Positions 52,427 through 64,000 of a stretch of DNA of 64,000 nucleotides are shown here, piece after piece. Source of the DNA: Scatophagus argus. Lineage: Eukaryota; Chordata; Actinopteri; Scatophagidae. The DNA lies in assembly GCF_020382885.2 (NCBI RefSeq), contig NC_058506.1:8596318-8660317 (forward strand). The letters run 5' to 3'. The notes under the pieces were generated by a model. It saw only the letters and a program-made list of their open reading frames with translations, did not search any database and had not been told where the DNA came from. The stretch's first letter is position 1; each line of letters starts with the position of its first letter. The position numbers and the translations under genes were made by a program.

Positions 52427-55400
52427 AGATTATGTTAGTATTGATGAGTATTCCTTCTCACTTGATTGTCTGTATTACAGGGGTGCGACATGTCAGTGGA
52501 ATAGAAATTTACACTCCAAAAGAAGTGGAAGCGGTTAATGGAACAAATGTGAAACTGAAGTGCACCTTCACGTCCACAGACCCAGTGACAGTTCAGTCTG
52601 TCATTGTTTCCTGGAACTTCCGCCCCCTAAATTCTGGATCAGAGGAGTCGGTGTGTAAAAACTGCTGCTGTGTTTTAATGAAAATATGTAGAATGTGTTT
52701 ATTGTACTTTGATATCAAAATTAATGAAATCTTGTCATGATTTTTCATGAAAAGGCCTTGACAGCGTTGATCATTAAGATTTCCTGATAAATAATACCAT
52801 GTTCGATTCACTTTCCCATCGCCATGTTCCTGTATCTAATGCACTGCTCTGCACATGTTAGATGTGGTGAGTGTCTGCCTGCTGTTGACATCTGTATGTA
52901 ACACATCCAGCTGTCTTTCAGACAACATGGGATGCATATCCTCTAGTAGTTGGGCACACAGCACAGTAAACATGTGGTCATTGCCACTCAAAAGGCTGGT
53001 AACATAGACAGCAAAAACACACCTCAGTGCTCACAGATATGAACACCAAAATATTAATCAGTTTTATTAATAAGAAAAACAAAGTTAAAGTCTTACAAAA
53101 ATATTAAAAAGTACGTGAAGTGAAATGGCTGGAATGCTGCATAATGAGAGAGCTGTACAGTTAGTGCGAGATATGATCCTGCAATGTTGATAATGTTAAA
53201 CAAAAAGAAAGGAAGACCAGAAATGAGTGTTAATGTAACGCATAAACAGATTGTAGAATACATGTTAATGTAACGTGTAACGTAATGTCTTTATAGGAGG
53301 GTTGGAGTCTGTGTATGGGGGTTAGTGTGTGGTGGTGCACCAAATGTCAGAGGGAGCATGTGTTTACTGTGGCTGTGATGGCTTAAATATATACTGTACA
53401 TATACTGTACCTGATACTACTACTACACTACTATCAGTGATGTCTGATAGTTGCTCAGGAAGTGTAGGCAGTTGATACAGCAGCTGCATTTTTGCCCTTT
53501 AAGTTTTGCATAAGGTTCTTATGTTTGCTAATTTATTTGTTAGTTTGTTAGTTATAAACTATACTTTTGCTGGATTGTGTGTGTGTGTGTGTCAGGTGTT
53601 TTACTACCATGAGATAGCATACCCTCCTCAACAAGGGCGTTTTAAAGACCATGCGGTGTGGTCAGGAGACGTTTTGAGACGAGACGCCTCCATCACCCTG
53701 AATGAGGTACCACCAACCTTTAATGGCACCTACATCTGCCAGGTGCGCAACCGTCCAGATGTGCACGGCAGTAATGGAGAGATCATCTTAAGAGTCGTCA
53801 ACAAAGGTTAGACTGGCAGCGCTGCATGCTCAGAAGACTAACCTTCTGGAATGTTTCTACAGTATCAAATGCACTACAGAACCGTTGGAGGTGCTTTTCA
53901 GTCATTATCATGAATGTTTTCAGTATGTATTTAAAAGGTCGTTTTGTTCCTTGTAGAAAAATTCTGCTATTCACAGGCTATTCACACACTGTTTTATTTT
54001 TCATTGTGATGGTATCCCTATTTTGTTCTCTCAGAGTCCTTACCAGGCAGCACTCAGCCTTCACCCACTGTTATCACTGATTTCGGGTCTTGTTGTTTCC
54101 AGCTTCCTTCTCAGAGATCAGCATCCTGGCAGCAGCGGTCGGAGGCGCCTGCGGTGTGATCCTGGTCCTGCTCGGTATCTTTGTGGTGGTGAGGTTCTAC
54201 AGGAGAAAGAACATGGAAAACGACTTTGAGCTGGACCCACGGGATCATGAGCGGAAGGACCCGACCGTGTGGTGAGGGCCAGAGAGCCGGAGCTCCTCTG
54301 CTCCTCTTCTTCTTGGGACTGGTGTCCAGTCTGATTGACTGTCTGGTTGGGTCCACAAAGTTGATGGTGGGAGGACATATTTTTCTTCCATGTTTGCTCC
54401 TCCAGTGTGAACCTCTCAGATGTTATTGTCATTTATTTGCCTCAGTATTAGAGATATAAGATACCACTTTTCCCTTTTGTAAATTTTTATACACGTTTAA
54501 ATGTTTTAACCAAAAACTGCCTTGTAATTACTAAGTTAATTGAGAGTTTTTAAACTGTAGAGTAGGAGATGTAAATATGGAGGGATTTTCTAACTAAATA
54601 TATTCTTCTGTTTAAGTCTTCACTTCACAGCAGAAGTGTTTACTGCACTAGATAGGCTGTGTTGTTTCTCTGTTGGTTTTCTCTTTTACCATATAACCAT
54701 GGAGTGACCATGGAGTTAAATACACAGAATTATTAGTTATTTTCTCATGTGCTTTATAGATTTATGCTTTAGCTGATTCTGTGGAAAGAGTACAAAGAGA
54801 ATTTGACAGATGGTACTGCTGCTGTGAACTGAATCATGTCCTCTCTATTGCCTCCTACAACGGGTTCCACTTTTAAAGCTATGGAAAATAAGACCGGTTT
54901 CCTGAGCAAATCCTTCACTTTCCTCTGTGAGTAGCAGCTGCATTAACAAGTACTGCTTTGCAGTATGTGCCTCTTTGGTTTGTGAATACAGGAAAAGAAT
55001 TTCACAAATCAAGAAAAACCCAGAGAACTTTGACTGGTGGAGACATGTTCATGAGCTGATGTGTTGGTTGGAAGGAAGCGGTTGGCATACTCTCTGTGGT
55101 TACTCTGGCTGGGTTTGTTTCAAACTGAGGATTGTGGGTATTGTGTTCTTTACAGTTTTTATGTCTGTTATTTTGGTAATTGACGTCTGCTAAGTAAACC
55201 AGTGTGGGCCTCTTGTTGTATTTGCTATGCTTTCCATGTAACCTATATATCCATGAGTATCGTGTTCATTGTTTACGTATGTGTTTGTGTGTGTGTGATT
55301 GAACTTGGTTTGCATTGGTGCATCACGTCAGTTCACCTGAAGAGGCAGTTCATCTGAAAGTTGTGACGAAGAAGAAAGAATGTGATAGTTCAGATGATGA

Positions 55401-55506
55401 AGAGTCTGAGCCCAGTAGCGGAGACGATGAGGAGGACACTGGAGGTGATGACGACGACGACGACGATGATGATGATGATGATTTGGATGATGATGATGAT
55501 GATTAA
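49229..55506 (+). CDS. mpzl2: Myelin protein zero-like 2 (epithelial V-like antigen), five exons, alternative C-terminus
   Basis: This is a single-pass IgSF adhesion protein of epithelia, and of thymus and inner ear in mammals. Exons: 49229-49289 (signal peptide MFYPMYRIWLLFVLGGFVAP), 52481-52650 and 53596-53806 (V-type Ig domain, cysteines at about 48 and 125, WNFRPL and GTYICQV), 54103-54271 or 54275, and 55332-55506. Phases 1, 0 and 1 at the first three junctions match the MPZ family. The TM helix is at about 153-180 (ILAAAVGGACGVILVLLGIF), followed by basic RFYRRK. Exon 4 can be read through to a TGA at 54273-54275, giving 204 residues ending in TVW, or spliced at GTGAGG after 54271 to an AG at 55331, which keeps the frame and gives 261 residues with a Ser/Glu- then Asp-rich tail. 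Human MPZL2 shares EIYT, EAVNGT, LKCTF, WNFRPL and RFKD with it. Family certain; MPZL2 over MPZL3 likely. Confidence 0.9.
49590..49613. promoter_or_regulatory. Perfect 24-bp palindrome with paired E-box/T-box half sites in mpzl2 intron 1
   Basis: The half GTCACAGGTGTT is followed directly by its exact reverse complement. Each half contains CAGGTG, the E-box preferred by Snail/ZEB/E2A factors, and AGGTGT, a T-box half site. It lies about 300 bp after exon 1. A regulatory role is inferred, not shown. Confidence 0.5.
49620..52375. other. mpzl2 intron 1
   Basis: No additional coding exon was found. A block at about 51965-52005 resembles 47245-47292 upstream of the relic exon, sharing the words GTCC(A/G)TCTGAC and CAATCATTAACC, which supports tandem duplication of the exon 2 region. 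Confidence 0.6.
52376..52423. repeat. (TG)n microsatellite before mpzl2 exon 2
   Basis: About 24 TG units end 57 bp before the exon 2 acceptor. Confidence 0.95.
55446..55503 (+). repeat. (GAC/GAT)n trinucleotide run coding poly-Asp
   Basis: GAC units turn into GAT units, broken by one TTG (Leu), immediately before the TAA stop. As coding sequence it yields 12 Asp, Leu, 6 Asp. Confidence 0.95.
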
Positions 55507-56290
55507 ATGGACAAACTCAATTGATTAGAATTGCCTTTGGTGTTACAACATCTGCCTTTGTGCTTTTCATTAACATAATGTAAATGTTCAATGTTTGTTT
55601 TAATGGTGATAGAAACTCTTTGAGAAGTCATTGAAATAATTTGAACTGGCTACATTACCCATAATGCAGCTCAACCGATGATAAAGGGACTACAGATTTT
55701 TAAGGAGGCTCATTTTTCAAAGCGCCTAACTCAGACAGTGTTAGTCCCAGTGTGGGGTTGCCAGATTAAATATTTCTCCCGTTAAGTTTCTAAAAGCATC
55801 AGCTTTTAACTGTGTCATAGTGTGTCGTTGCACAGGGCATTTGGTGTTACAGGACATGAAACAGGAGAAAGGATGCTGTCATTTAATTTTTGTTTCCAGA
55901 AAGTCCACCATGAGATCTATGAGTCCTAATCAAAGCAACGGTTTACTAAACTGGCAAAGTTGCAGAGGTGATTTTGTTTTTTGATTTTGTAAATAATGTA
56001 ATTAGAGTGGAACACGTTTTTAAAATCTCAAATCCTGAAATGTCACTATGCATCTCTATTTAGCAACTCTGGAATAAAGAACTGTTTTGGACATTATTAA
56101 CTAGCTTGAAGTGTATTTTGATTAATATGTCCTGTGTGTGTGATAACAGATTGGTTCTTGAAATGTTCACATTGGGTGGGTGAGAGGAATACCAAGCAAC
56201 AGCCACTCCTGTATGTGTCATACATGACAATGAATTACAGTCATGCTTTGTGTCCTACAACAACTGAATAAAGCTCTTAGTTTACTCAGT
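55507..56290 (+). terminator. mpzl2: mpzl2 3' UTR with two poly(A) signals
   Basis: AATAAA occurs at 56073-56078 and again at 56267-56272, the latter followed by a T/G-rich stretch. Either would suit a transcript ending after exon 5. Transcripts that retain intron 4 could also end earlier. Confidence 0.6.
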
Positions 56291-57610
56291 GTTTCTGATC
56301 TAACTCTGATCTAAGGCAAACTGCACTCAAGTGTGTGGTTAGGGCAGTTATTTAGCTGGGGCAGAGAGGAACTCCGACCTGGGACCTGTCTGGAAAAAAC
56401 TCTTTTGCTCAGTTAGTACATTGTACACAATACTTAGACAATGAAAACATTCCCAGTTGAACTGGTTCTGTCTTTGTATGCATGAGTTAAATGCTATGAA
56501 CACATTTCCAAGGACCATGACAGGAGGTCATTTTAAGATCTCTAAAAGCCAGTTAACTTATTTTTTATGATGGGTAAGGAATACAACACTTTGGGTCACA
56601 GTCAATTAAAATCATGTTCAGCAGTAGTTCCTACTTTTTTCTAGCTTATTGTATTCACTGTAAAAAGAACAAAAAAAGTTATGTGTTATGTGCGCTCAGT
56701 GAAATGCACTGTGATAAAGAAACCACCTGTCTCTCACAAAATGAATACTTTTCACTATTATTATTGTTAACTATTAATAATTATATAATTACTAGTATTA
56801 TTCCTTGTTTTGTAATTTCTGTAGTGGTGGGAAGTATAATTTGCTAAAGTACTTACATATTTTGAGGTAAGCATACTTCAGTATTTATGCTACTCTATAC
56901 TTTTCACTTTTCTGTTTTTAAAGTTTATACTAGAGATATCTAACATTTTTGGCTTTTTACCTCTCATGAAATTGCAGTATCTAAACAAATTGGGCCCCCG
57001 TGTCACATGTCACATGTTTAGTTATGAGTTGTTAACGGCACCACCAAAAAATGATTTCTCCTGTAAATGTCATAAGGTTTATTTAAACCTACATTAACAG
57101 TTTGTGTCTATCCATCGAATGCAAGTGCAACATTTACCCTCTTTTAGCTCTGTTTTGGTCTCTACCAACATATGCAAGAAAAACTTTATTTTTAGTGCCT
57201 TTCATAGAAATCCTGAAGTTTATAACATTGTTAATTATATTTTAGAGAAATCCATAGTTATCTCTGTGACCCTGTGTTTGCTAACAAATGAGACACAAAC
57301 TAGGGCGAGCTATTTAGCTGCTAAATGCTCCAAAATACCCAGACAACAATTTGAGCCTCTGACAAATTCTAATTGATATTTTTATCATAATGAAATATCA
57401 AATCTCTTCTTGTTTGCACTGAGAGAATGTCGTGCTGAGGTTGAATGGGGATAACAATGCCCCAGATTTTTCTTGTGTTCAGCCCCTTGAGTTGGGTCAT
57501 GTAGGTCTGTTGGAGCATTGTTTGCAGTGTTAGTCTTACTTCATTAAAATATCAGAATTTCTTCCCACACTGGATCTTTGATTTCATTGAGTGCTTATAT
57601 TGCCTTAACT

Positions 57611-57720
57611 CACTAGTGCAGCGTTTCCCAACCTTTTCCAACCGTTTCCAACCTTTTTTGAGCCCATCCCATATCTTACTGTACACCTCACTGCACTAGT
57701 GTACAGTAAGATATGGGATG
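57611..57720. repeat. Perfect 21-bp inverted repeat with a competing 11-bp arm
   Basis: The arm 57665-57685 (CATCCCATATCTTACTGTAC plus one base) is the exact reverse complement of 57700-57720, separated by 14 nt. CACTAGTGCAG at 57611-57621 is the exact reverse complement of 57691-57701 in the loop, so two alternative folds exist. Between them lie tandem variants of TTTCCAACC. Confidence 0.9.
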
Positions 57721-58368
57721 TGTGATGTGTGTCCTTGTCTGCTTTGGAGCAGCACGCATTCATTGCGCATTCAGTAAACACAACTGAGGCCTATGTGCTT
57801 CAGAAATCTGAGGGTACACCTACATGGCAGCTATGACACATATTAATGAATATCTGTATGCTACATACCTTATGGATATTTTTGTCAGAATGCCTATCCA
57901 TATGTAGTCCAGCACAAGTGCAGCAGCATCCTGTCTTTCTGCAGCAAAATGCTGTTTTGTTTTTTTTTTTGTTTTTTCTTATTGCAGTTCTGGAAGAGTT
58001 CCCACTACTGCTGCATTGTTACTCCAGTGGAGGGGCCTAGAGAGGAGAGTGGTGAGACTGCAGCCTGGCCACATTATCTCTCACATAGAGCTCCACGCCA
58101 GTAGAACCAGCCTGTATTCTGCCTCACAACACACTTCACCTACCACATTATGGAGTCCTGAACCGTATAAGTCTGTAATTCTCTGCCTTTTTTTCAAGCC
58201 CTGCAGGTTTTTGCTGGATACAATCTTATACTGTTTAATCAAACACAGGGTGGATTAATTTTGGTCTCTCAACATCCTGTAGCACACATTAGATTTAAAT
58301 TTGGATATTGCTGCTGTGCTTTGCTTTGCTTAGCTGTGTCAGGACCATGCTTACCCCTCCCTGTGCAC

Positions 58369-58391
58369 ATATATATATATATATATATATA
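58369..58391. repeat. (AT)n microsatellite
   Basis: About eleven AT units are followed by ACACACGCAC. Confidence 0.9.
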
Positions 58392-59579
58392 CACACGCAC
58401 ATATGAGCTACATAGAGAAAAAGATGTCATGAAGTAAAGTACAACATACACTTACATGGCTTACAAACCTTCAGAGTTGCGAATGTTAACTTATCCTTTT
58501 CTCCTGTAAAAGAAACACCAGCTCTGTAAGCAAAGAAAAACAAGCAGGAGGTGAAGTCCAAAATGGATGAGTAGCCGTCCCTCTTGTCCTCTGCCTTTGT
58601 ATCTGTACTAGCTCAGATGACACACTCGGTCACATGATCTCAGCTACATCCTTGTTAGCTCTCACAATTCTCCTTTCTTTAGGTATTAAACTGTAAACAA
58701 TGTCTTAGCATCCCCCTTTTTTATAATGAGCTGAAAAGCCATTATTACCGTGCAGTCATTTTCTATTGCTTTGCATTACTGTAAATAGTTTTTAATGGAT
58801 GGCGTTCGACACACGTGTCTTAATGAATATATGAATGCTACTTCATGCACTTAAAACTGTACTTTAAAACTGATCAATCAAATTTGAAAACTGACCTAAG
58901 CGCTTTTTCCATTGTGTCCTCCGGTGAATAGTGCAGACACATGATACTGGTCAGTGAATGATGTGTTTGTACATTTATGGGAAAGGAGCAGTCCCATCAT
59001 GAAAAATAGCTTCACACACCACCTCATATCGTGACATTTGCAGTTGCATTACAACAATCACAAGAGAATAATGAACTCCTCAGCATATGCAAGATACTTT
59101 GACCTTCTATGTATTGAATCTGACACATGTACACACATGGCCGTGGATGCTGATTATCCTGAGCCAGAGGAATGTGAGTCCCTGCAGGAGCCTGCCTTTC
59201 AGGAAAAGAGAAGAGGAGAGGAAAACATTACTCTGGGGAAGGATAAGCACCGTATGAGAGGAAACAGAGTAAAGGGCAAAACAAAGCATGACACTGACAT
59301 TTTAAACTGTTATAGTAGAATAGAAACTAACTACTGCACTGTTTTCCTCTCCCATCTGTAACTCTGTGATGCTGAGTTTTGACTTCTTGAAGGTGACGTT
59401 ATCAGTGACAAGACGTGTCTACTTATGAATGGAGCATTTTGATATGGGACTGTGTGTCTGGCCCGGCCCTGGGGCTGCATTACACCACCTCCCCCTCAAC
59501 CTGCACTGCAGAACTTTTCTCTGATCTTCACAAACACTCTGACAAAAGTGCCTGAGTCTGCATACACGCCCGAGTCAGG

Positions 59580-59626
59580 AAATGGGGAGGAAGGGAGGGA
59601 GGAAGGCAAGCGGGGTTGGGGAGAAG

Positions 59627-59676
<50 letters not shown>

Positions 59677-59760
59677 CAGGGGGATATGGGGGCAGGTGAG
59701 GGAGGGGACACAGAGAGATGAGGGAAGAGAGTGAGAGAGAGAGAAAGAGGTGGCATGTAG
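59580..59760. repeat. Purine-rich tract with (GA)n core
   Basis: About 180 bp of nearly pure purine on the plus strand is seen, with an uninterrupted GA run at 59632-59674. It lies about 300-500 bp upstream of an apparent first exon, so it may lie in a promoter, but that is inference. Frames on both strands here reflect only composition. Confidence 0.85.
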
Positions 59761-59999
59761 CCAACAGAGAGGACAGGGAAAAGTTGTGAGATAACCAGAG
59801 GGACGGGCAGGGAGAAGAATCTGCTTCACTGGGGCTCTGCTGAAGAGAATGAGCTCAGCAGCTATTCCCCCCTGTCAGTCTGTCTCTCTATGTCTCTGTC
59901 TGTCTTTGCATTTGTCTCCCCCCTCTCCTCTCTAACTGTCTCTCGTCCTGGCTGGCTGCTATGTGGCTGTCTCTGCAGTGAAAGTGCTGGCTGGCGGAT

Positions 60000-60124
60000 T
60001 CTCCTTGAGTGAACCCTGCCTGTGCGCAGTGAACGTTTGCCGCTCAGCCGCTGTCCTGTCCACACTGACTCAGCTGTGCAAGCAGCCTGCCGGCCTCTAG
60101 CTGAGCACCGGCTGCAGCAAGCAG
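60000..60124 (+). other. Possible non-coding first exon of the right-edge gene
   Basis: A GC-richer segment ends in GCAAGCAG followed by the donor GTAGGC at 60125. The next exon opens after CTAACCTACAG at 60347 (or TTCTACAG at 60359). The 5' limit is unknown. Confidence 0.4.
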
Positions 60125-60575
60125 GTAGGCATGACAATCTTGAACTTTACTTAGCATTGAATCATCATTTTTCTTTCAGCTTTAGTCCTTTTACATTCAG
60201 GCAAATACAGTATACAGTATGATGTGTAGGCACATGCATGCAAGAAAACTCTGTTTTAAGATTACAGTTTCATAACTTTTTCCTTCTTCTCTCTTATCTC
60301 TGTCTGTCTTTCATGTCCTGCTCCTCTGTCTTTTGTCTAACCTACAGTCTCTTCTACAGGAGAGCTGTGGGGGCTGGCAGGCAGGCTCACGACCCCGGGG
60401 ACTGCTGTAGGCGCAACATTGGGACGTGCCTTATTTGGGGTCCAGACACCCAGATAGCAGCTTCCCGGTTTAATCCAGTATAGCAGAGGGGACGAGCTGT
60501 GCTAAAGGATATTCTACTAGCTATCCCAAATCTGGACTAGATCCTGCAGCAGTATTTGGAGGACATCTGGCTGCC

Positions 60576-60660
60576 ATGGAGGTCCAGTGGGTTGGGGTTG
60601 AACCCCCGAGGCTGGGCCCTCCGCACACAGCTGTCGGGCTGATATTCTCTGTGCTGCTTG
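60576..60660 (+). CDS. Putative signal-peptide exon of an immunoglobulin-superfamily or other membrane protein (partial)
   Basis: The ATG at 60576 has a good Kozak context (GCCATGG) and encodes 28 residues plus one base: a start MEVQWVGVEPPRLGPPHTAV and then the hydrophobic core GLIFSVLLG, before a donor GTAATG at 60661. Signal peptide followed by a phase-1 junction is the pattern of MPZ-like and sodium-channel beta-subunit genes, and SCN2B, SCN4B, JAML and MPZL3 lie near MPZL2 in human. I cannot tell which it is. The exon probably begins at 60348 or 60360 with 5' UTR. No second exon is visible before 64000. Confidence 0.5.
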
Positions 60661-63600
60661 GTAATGCTTATCTCTCACTTTGCGTCACTTCCCTTTATTT
60701 GCTACACCATCATTATGCACCAGCTGATGTGCACAGTTCCTCCTCATCTCTTTTTTTGCTGAAAACTTTTTATTCCCTGACTCCTCATTGGCTACTGAAA
60801 GCTTATGCCGATGTCCTCATGTAGTTGTGTTGCTGTGCTGGTGTGGCATTTCCATGTCTAACAGTGACCTTCATCTGCTTCTGACCTAGAGAGGTGGTTG
60901 CTGGGTTCTGAAGAAGGATTTTGCTTTGGTGACAGGACTAGTTTGCCCTTGATGGGTAGTTTCGTGTGTGTGTGTCTGTGTTGAGATTGTGTGTCTCATT
61001 TTAGGAGCAAAATGTGCTGCAGGTTCTGCCTGGAAAGACAGAAAGGACAAGAATATTAATGTTGTTGTTTCATTAAAAAGTAACGGATGGTATGGTTTGG
61101 AACAGAGTCTTTGGCTGATAGAGGTAAGAATGTTGCTTCAATCAAACATCTCGGTGCTATCTGTGATCCACATCGGTTTGTGTTTTCGCAAAAGGAATCG
61201 TTAGCACAATAAAGTGACCTCGCTCTAGATGAGGCCCTGCCATCCACAACGTTTTGTGCTGGACAGGATGCGTATCTGCAGTAACAGAGCAGCAGTGACT
61301 CAGACCAGTGTCCAATAAACCATAAAGCTATTGAGAAGGAGTACTTCACAGCAGCTTTACAGTGAGATAACAGTGGGTATTCAAATTTGAAATTGTTGTC
61401 TCAAATAAATTCCCACCTCATTTTCATGAGGCTGATGTTTTTGGATAGAGTTTCAGGTCTGGAGTGTTTCCTTGGAAGAAATGCACAGAAAAAAACATCC
61501 CATTCAAATCAACTTTCAGTCTGACAGAAGTTTGATATCCTGCATTAGTCATTGCCTGAGAATAACTATGTTTTGAGTGATATATGACTGTCAATATATG
61601 TTGGTGGTTCCTACTTTGATTCCTTAGAGTATATGCATCTTATTTTCTACCCTGCTTGTGTGCGTGAAGCATTAGTGCAGTAAGAACTTACAGTAAGAAC
61701 AGTAAGTAAGAGCTTGTGCTGCGTGCACAATCCCATTTACACACGTGAACTGATTTGTCAGTGGAAATGTGTTGCCAGGTAAACAGTTCAGAACAAGAAT
61801 AGCTTTTTCTTGTACACAGCTGTTGTCTTTATTTTTATCTTACCTTTATCTTATATATATATTTAGAAGGAATGAGAAACATGTTCGCCGCCCAGAACCA
61901 AAACGCCATGCTAGACTTAATCTGCAGGTGCAGGTGGACAAGTCACAGAGAGAAAGATGCCACAGACGTTGCATCTAAGCCCTGTGTAATGCACTGTGAG
62001 GTGGTTTTAGAAGCAGTGAACACACTGGTTCGTTTGTGAAGGTGTGTACAGTGATGAGAAATCAGGCTCAAATGTCTTGATGTATTAAATGTAGATATGA
62101 ACTTATGTATCTGCATTTTGGCTTCTAGCTTAGGCTGTTCTTGTTCATAGTATTCATTGTTCAGTCTGTTCTGTTGCATCTCAGTTAGTCTGGTTGCCTC
62201 TTTGCTGTTCGTTAAGTGTAGCTGTTATTTTTATACGCTTCTGTATGGGTACAGACTCTCTCCACCTCCCTACAGTCGTAGTTTGAGTGTAACTATAGAC
62301 AAAGCACACAGTAAGCAAAGCTTTTCTTTTGATTATGGCTTTTGTTTATTTTTTCCCTTTATATAATATAATATTAATATTAGACAGGACAGCTGGGCAT
62401 TAAGATGGAAAAGGGAAGGAGACAGGACTCCCGCACACTCAAGCTGAAATACTGGGGTGCCCCCACATAAACACTGTTGACTGACATCATTATTTATTTA
62501 TTTATTTATTTTAAATTTTCTGTAAATATTGTGATAATATTGTTATTGTGGAATGTTAATCAAGTAGTAAAAATCAGATCACCACAACCATTCAAGCCTG
62601 GAGCTGCCGTCATGTAGAGTCTATGTCTCCTCTCACACCAGTGAATAAGATTGATTCTTGTTCCATCTTAATCTAAAATGTGAAAATCTTTGTGGCGGTC
62701 TTAAAGCTGCAAAGAAATTTGTTGGATATATCTGTCAACTTTTGCTTACTGCAGCTGAATCTGTGCTGGTGTCAACATCAGCAGATAAGTAAGATAAGTA
62801 GAGAAATGCCAAATTAAGTCTGAGCTCAGTGTGACCACAGCGTACTTAATCCTCCAGAGAGCAAATATCATAATATTGTTTACATCATGTGCTATCATGT
62901 TATGTGTGTTGCTTCTTATGCTTAAATTTTAATTTCAAATTTTGAATTAATGTTTATTTTCTCCTAAATATCAAGTTCAGCAATGACTTCAGGAATCCAT
63001 TTTTTATTGTTTGGCTGTTCTACATTTATTTTAGCAATGATGTGGAGACCATATAGTATTAATCAAATAAGCTATTGTTCTAACCTTGACATATATAGGC
63101 CAGAAACTGGAACATCGGTGTTCTACTTTTATCAAAAGCAGCAAAACTTCACCTTACAAAACTTAAATTGGAAATCTCAATAAGAAGTGCTGGACAGAGA
63201 CAGTGGTTAGTAAGCTACTGATATAATGGGGAGAGATACATGAATGTTACCAGAGACAAAACACAAAGGAGGCCAAGGATCTTGGAAGAAGAATACAGAT
63301 GCTTTATCATGTAGTTTTGCTCTTGGTCTCTTGTCATGGCTTCAGCTGATAGAGATGGGACAGTTTTATGGAAAGCAAAGATTTTAAAGACACCCAGAGG
63401 AGCACACAGTGGAAAATGAAATTAAAATGAAAGGAAATTGAAATGAATGAAAATATCTTAAAAGGTTGTTTAAAAAAGCACCTGACTGACCCTTAAAAAT
63501 TTGAATGAATCATGAGGAGGGGTGCTGCTGCTTTCTGTTTCCCTTACAGTTTGTGCAAGATCACTGTGCTGCACTGAACCAGCCAAGGAAAAGGTTGGTG

Positions 63601-64000
63601 GGGTGGGAGTCTGCAAGGTCGCAAGAATGAGATGTGAAGGAGTCAATAACATTCCCATACAGTTTGCCCTGCTTTGCTGTGTGAAGCCGCATCTGTTGTT
63701 CTGAGCCATGTAAAACGTATTTGCTGCAGGGGAGCTTGTCGGATGTTGACCTTGACCATGTTATGAGAAAAGCGTAACACAGAGAGACAATTAAAAGACA
63801 TATTCAGATACAGTGCAGAAAGTGTTACAGTGGAACCACATTCAGCTGTGTCAGTGTTGTGTTTTCGATCTATAACCTCTGCATGGTTCTACGCTACACC
63901 TCGTGAGCATGTAGTTTACGTCTCGCACACTAGATGGAAGCATTAAGCACGAGGTAAAAGACCCACAGTGCAGTCTGTCCTCAGCCTGATGGAACTGTAT
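60661..64000. other. Non-coding sequence to the right edge, probably an intron
   Basis: No Ig-domain or other recognisable exon was seen on either strand. A TTTA microsatellite lies at 62491-62511. If the exon at 60576-60660 is real, this is its first coding intron. Confidence 0.5.
62491..62511. repeat. (TTTA)n microsatellite
   Basis: Five ATTT units are seen. Confidence 0.85.

Larger units (their letters stand above)
56291..59570. other. Non-coding region between mpzl2 and the next gene
   Basis: No coding exon with recognisable similarity was seen. It contains a strong inverted repeat (57611-57720) and an AT microsatellite (58369-58391). Confidence 0.6.

Noticed and set aside
55315..55506. 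A free-standing small acidic protein starting at an upstream codon
   Set aside because: The frame opens at TTG, not ATG, and the sequence fits an AG acceptor in phase with mpzl2 exon 4, so it was treated as the last exon of that gene.
59452..59829. Frames on both strands with long Arg/Glu or Leu/Ser runs
   Set aside because: They are translations of the (GA)n purine tract.

Overview
This window is vertebrate nuclear DNA, almost certainly from a ray-finned (teleost) fish. It is AT-rich and mostly non-coding, has small exons with GT-AG introns, many microsatellites, and several dispersed repeats of a type common in fish. No operons, CRISPR arrays, prokaryotic genes, rRNA genes or functional tRNA genes were seen.

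Layout. (1) 1-12993 holds no recognised coding exon. It contains a short-TIR element (546-1108) and a foldback-like inverted-repeat region (1161-2905), and may be intron 1 or upstream DNA of the connexin. (2) 12994-13858 (+) is the large second exon of a delta-group connexin (Cx36 family, Cx34.1/34.7-like) ending in the PDZ ligand SAYV; its 24-residue first exon was not found. (3) 13859-25100 is non-coding. (4) About 25160-31275 (+) is a complete transgelin gene: a non-coding first exon with an upstream TATA-like box and a CArG-like site, then four coding exons giving 201 residues. (5) 41259-44793 (-) is a complete pafah1b2 gene (five coding exons, 230 residues, catalytic triad present), with a non-coding first exon near 45214-45300. 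It is convergent with tagln. (6) 47700-48068 is a decayed copy of an mpzl2-like Ig exon followed by a stub of the next exon. (7) 49229-55506 (+) is an mpzl2-like gene (signal peptide, one V-type Ig domain, one TM helix) with an alternative acidic poly-Asp C-terminus encoded by a frame-compatible fifth exon. (8) 60348-60660 (+) looks like the first coding exon of another secreted or membrane gene that runs off the right edge.

The set tagln, pafah1b2 and mpzl2 matches genes of human 11q23.3, although SIDT2, which lies between PAFAH1B2 and TAGLN in human, is not visible here. The genes do not form a pathway; they are neighbours by ancestry (neuronal gap junction, actin binding, PAF hydrolysis, epithelial adhesion).

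The most noteworthy observations are the single-stop Ig-exon relic beside mpzl2, the two possible mpzl2 C-termini, a hAT-like element with matching TIRs and an 8-bp target duplication, a SINE with a 15-bp target duplication, and several near-perfect hairpins or palindromes (25908-25966, 34028-34065, 49590-49613, 57665-57720). I did not find a clearly new multi-gene system. All coordinates come from reading by eye; splice junctions were checked for phase but not against transcripts.
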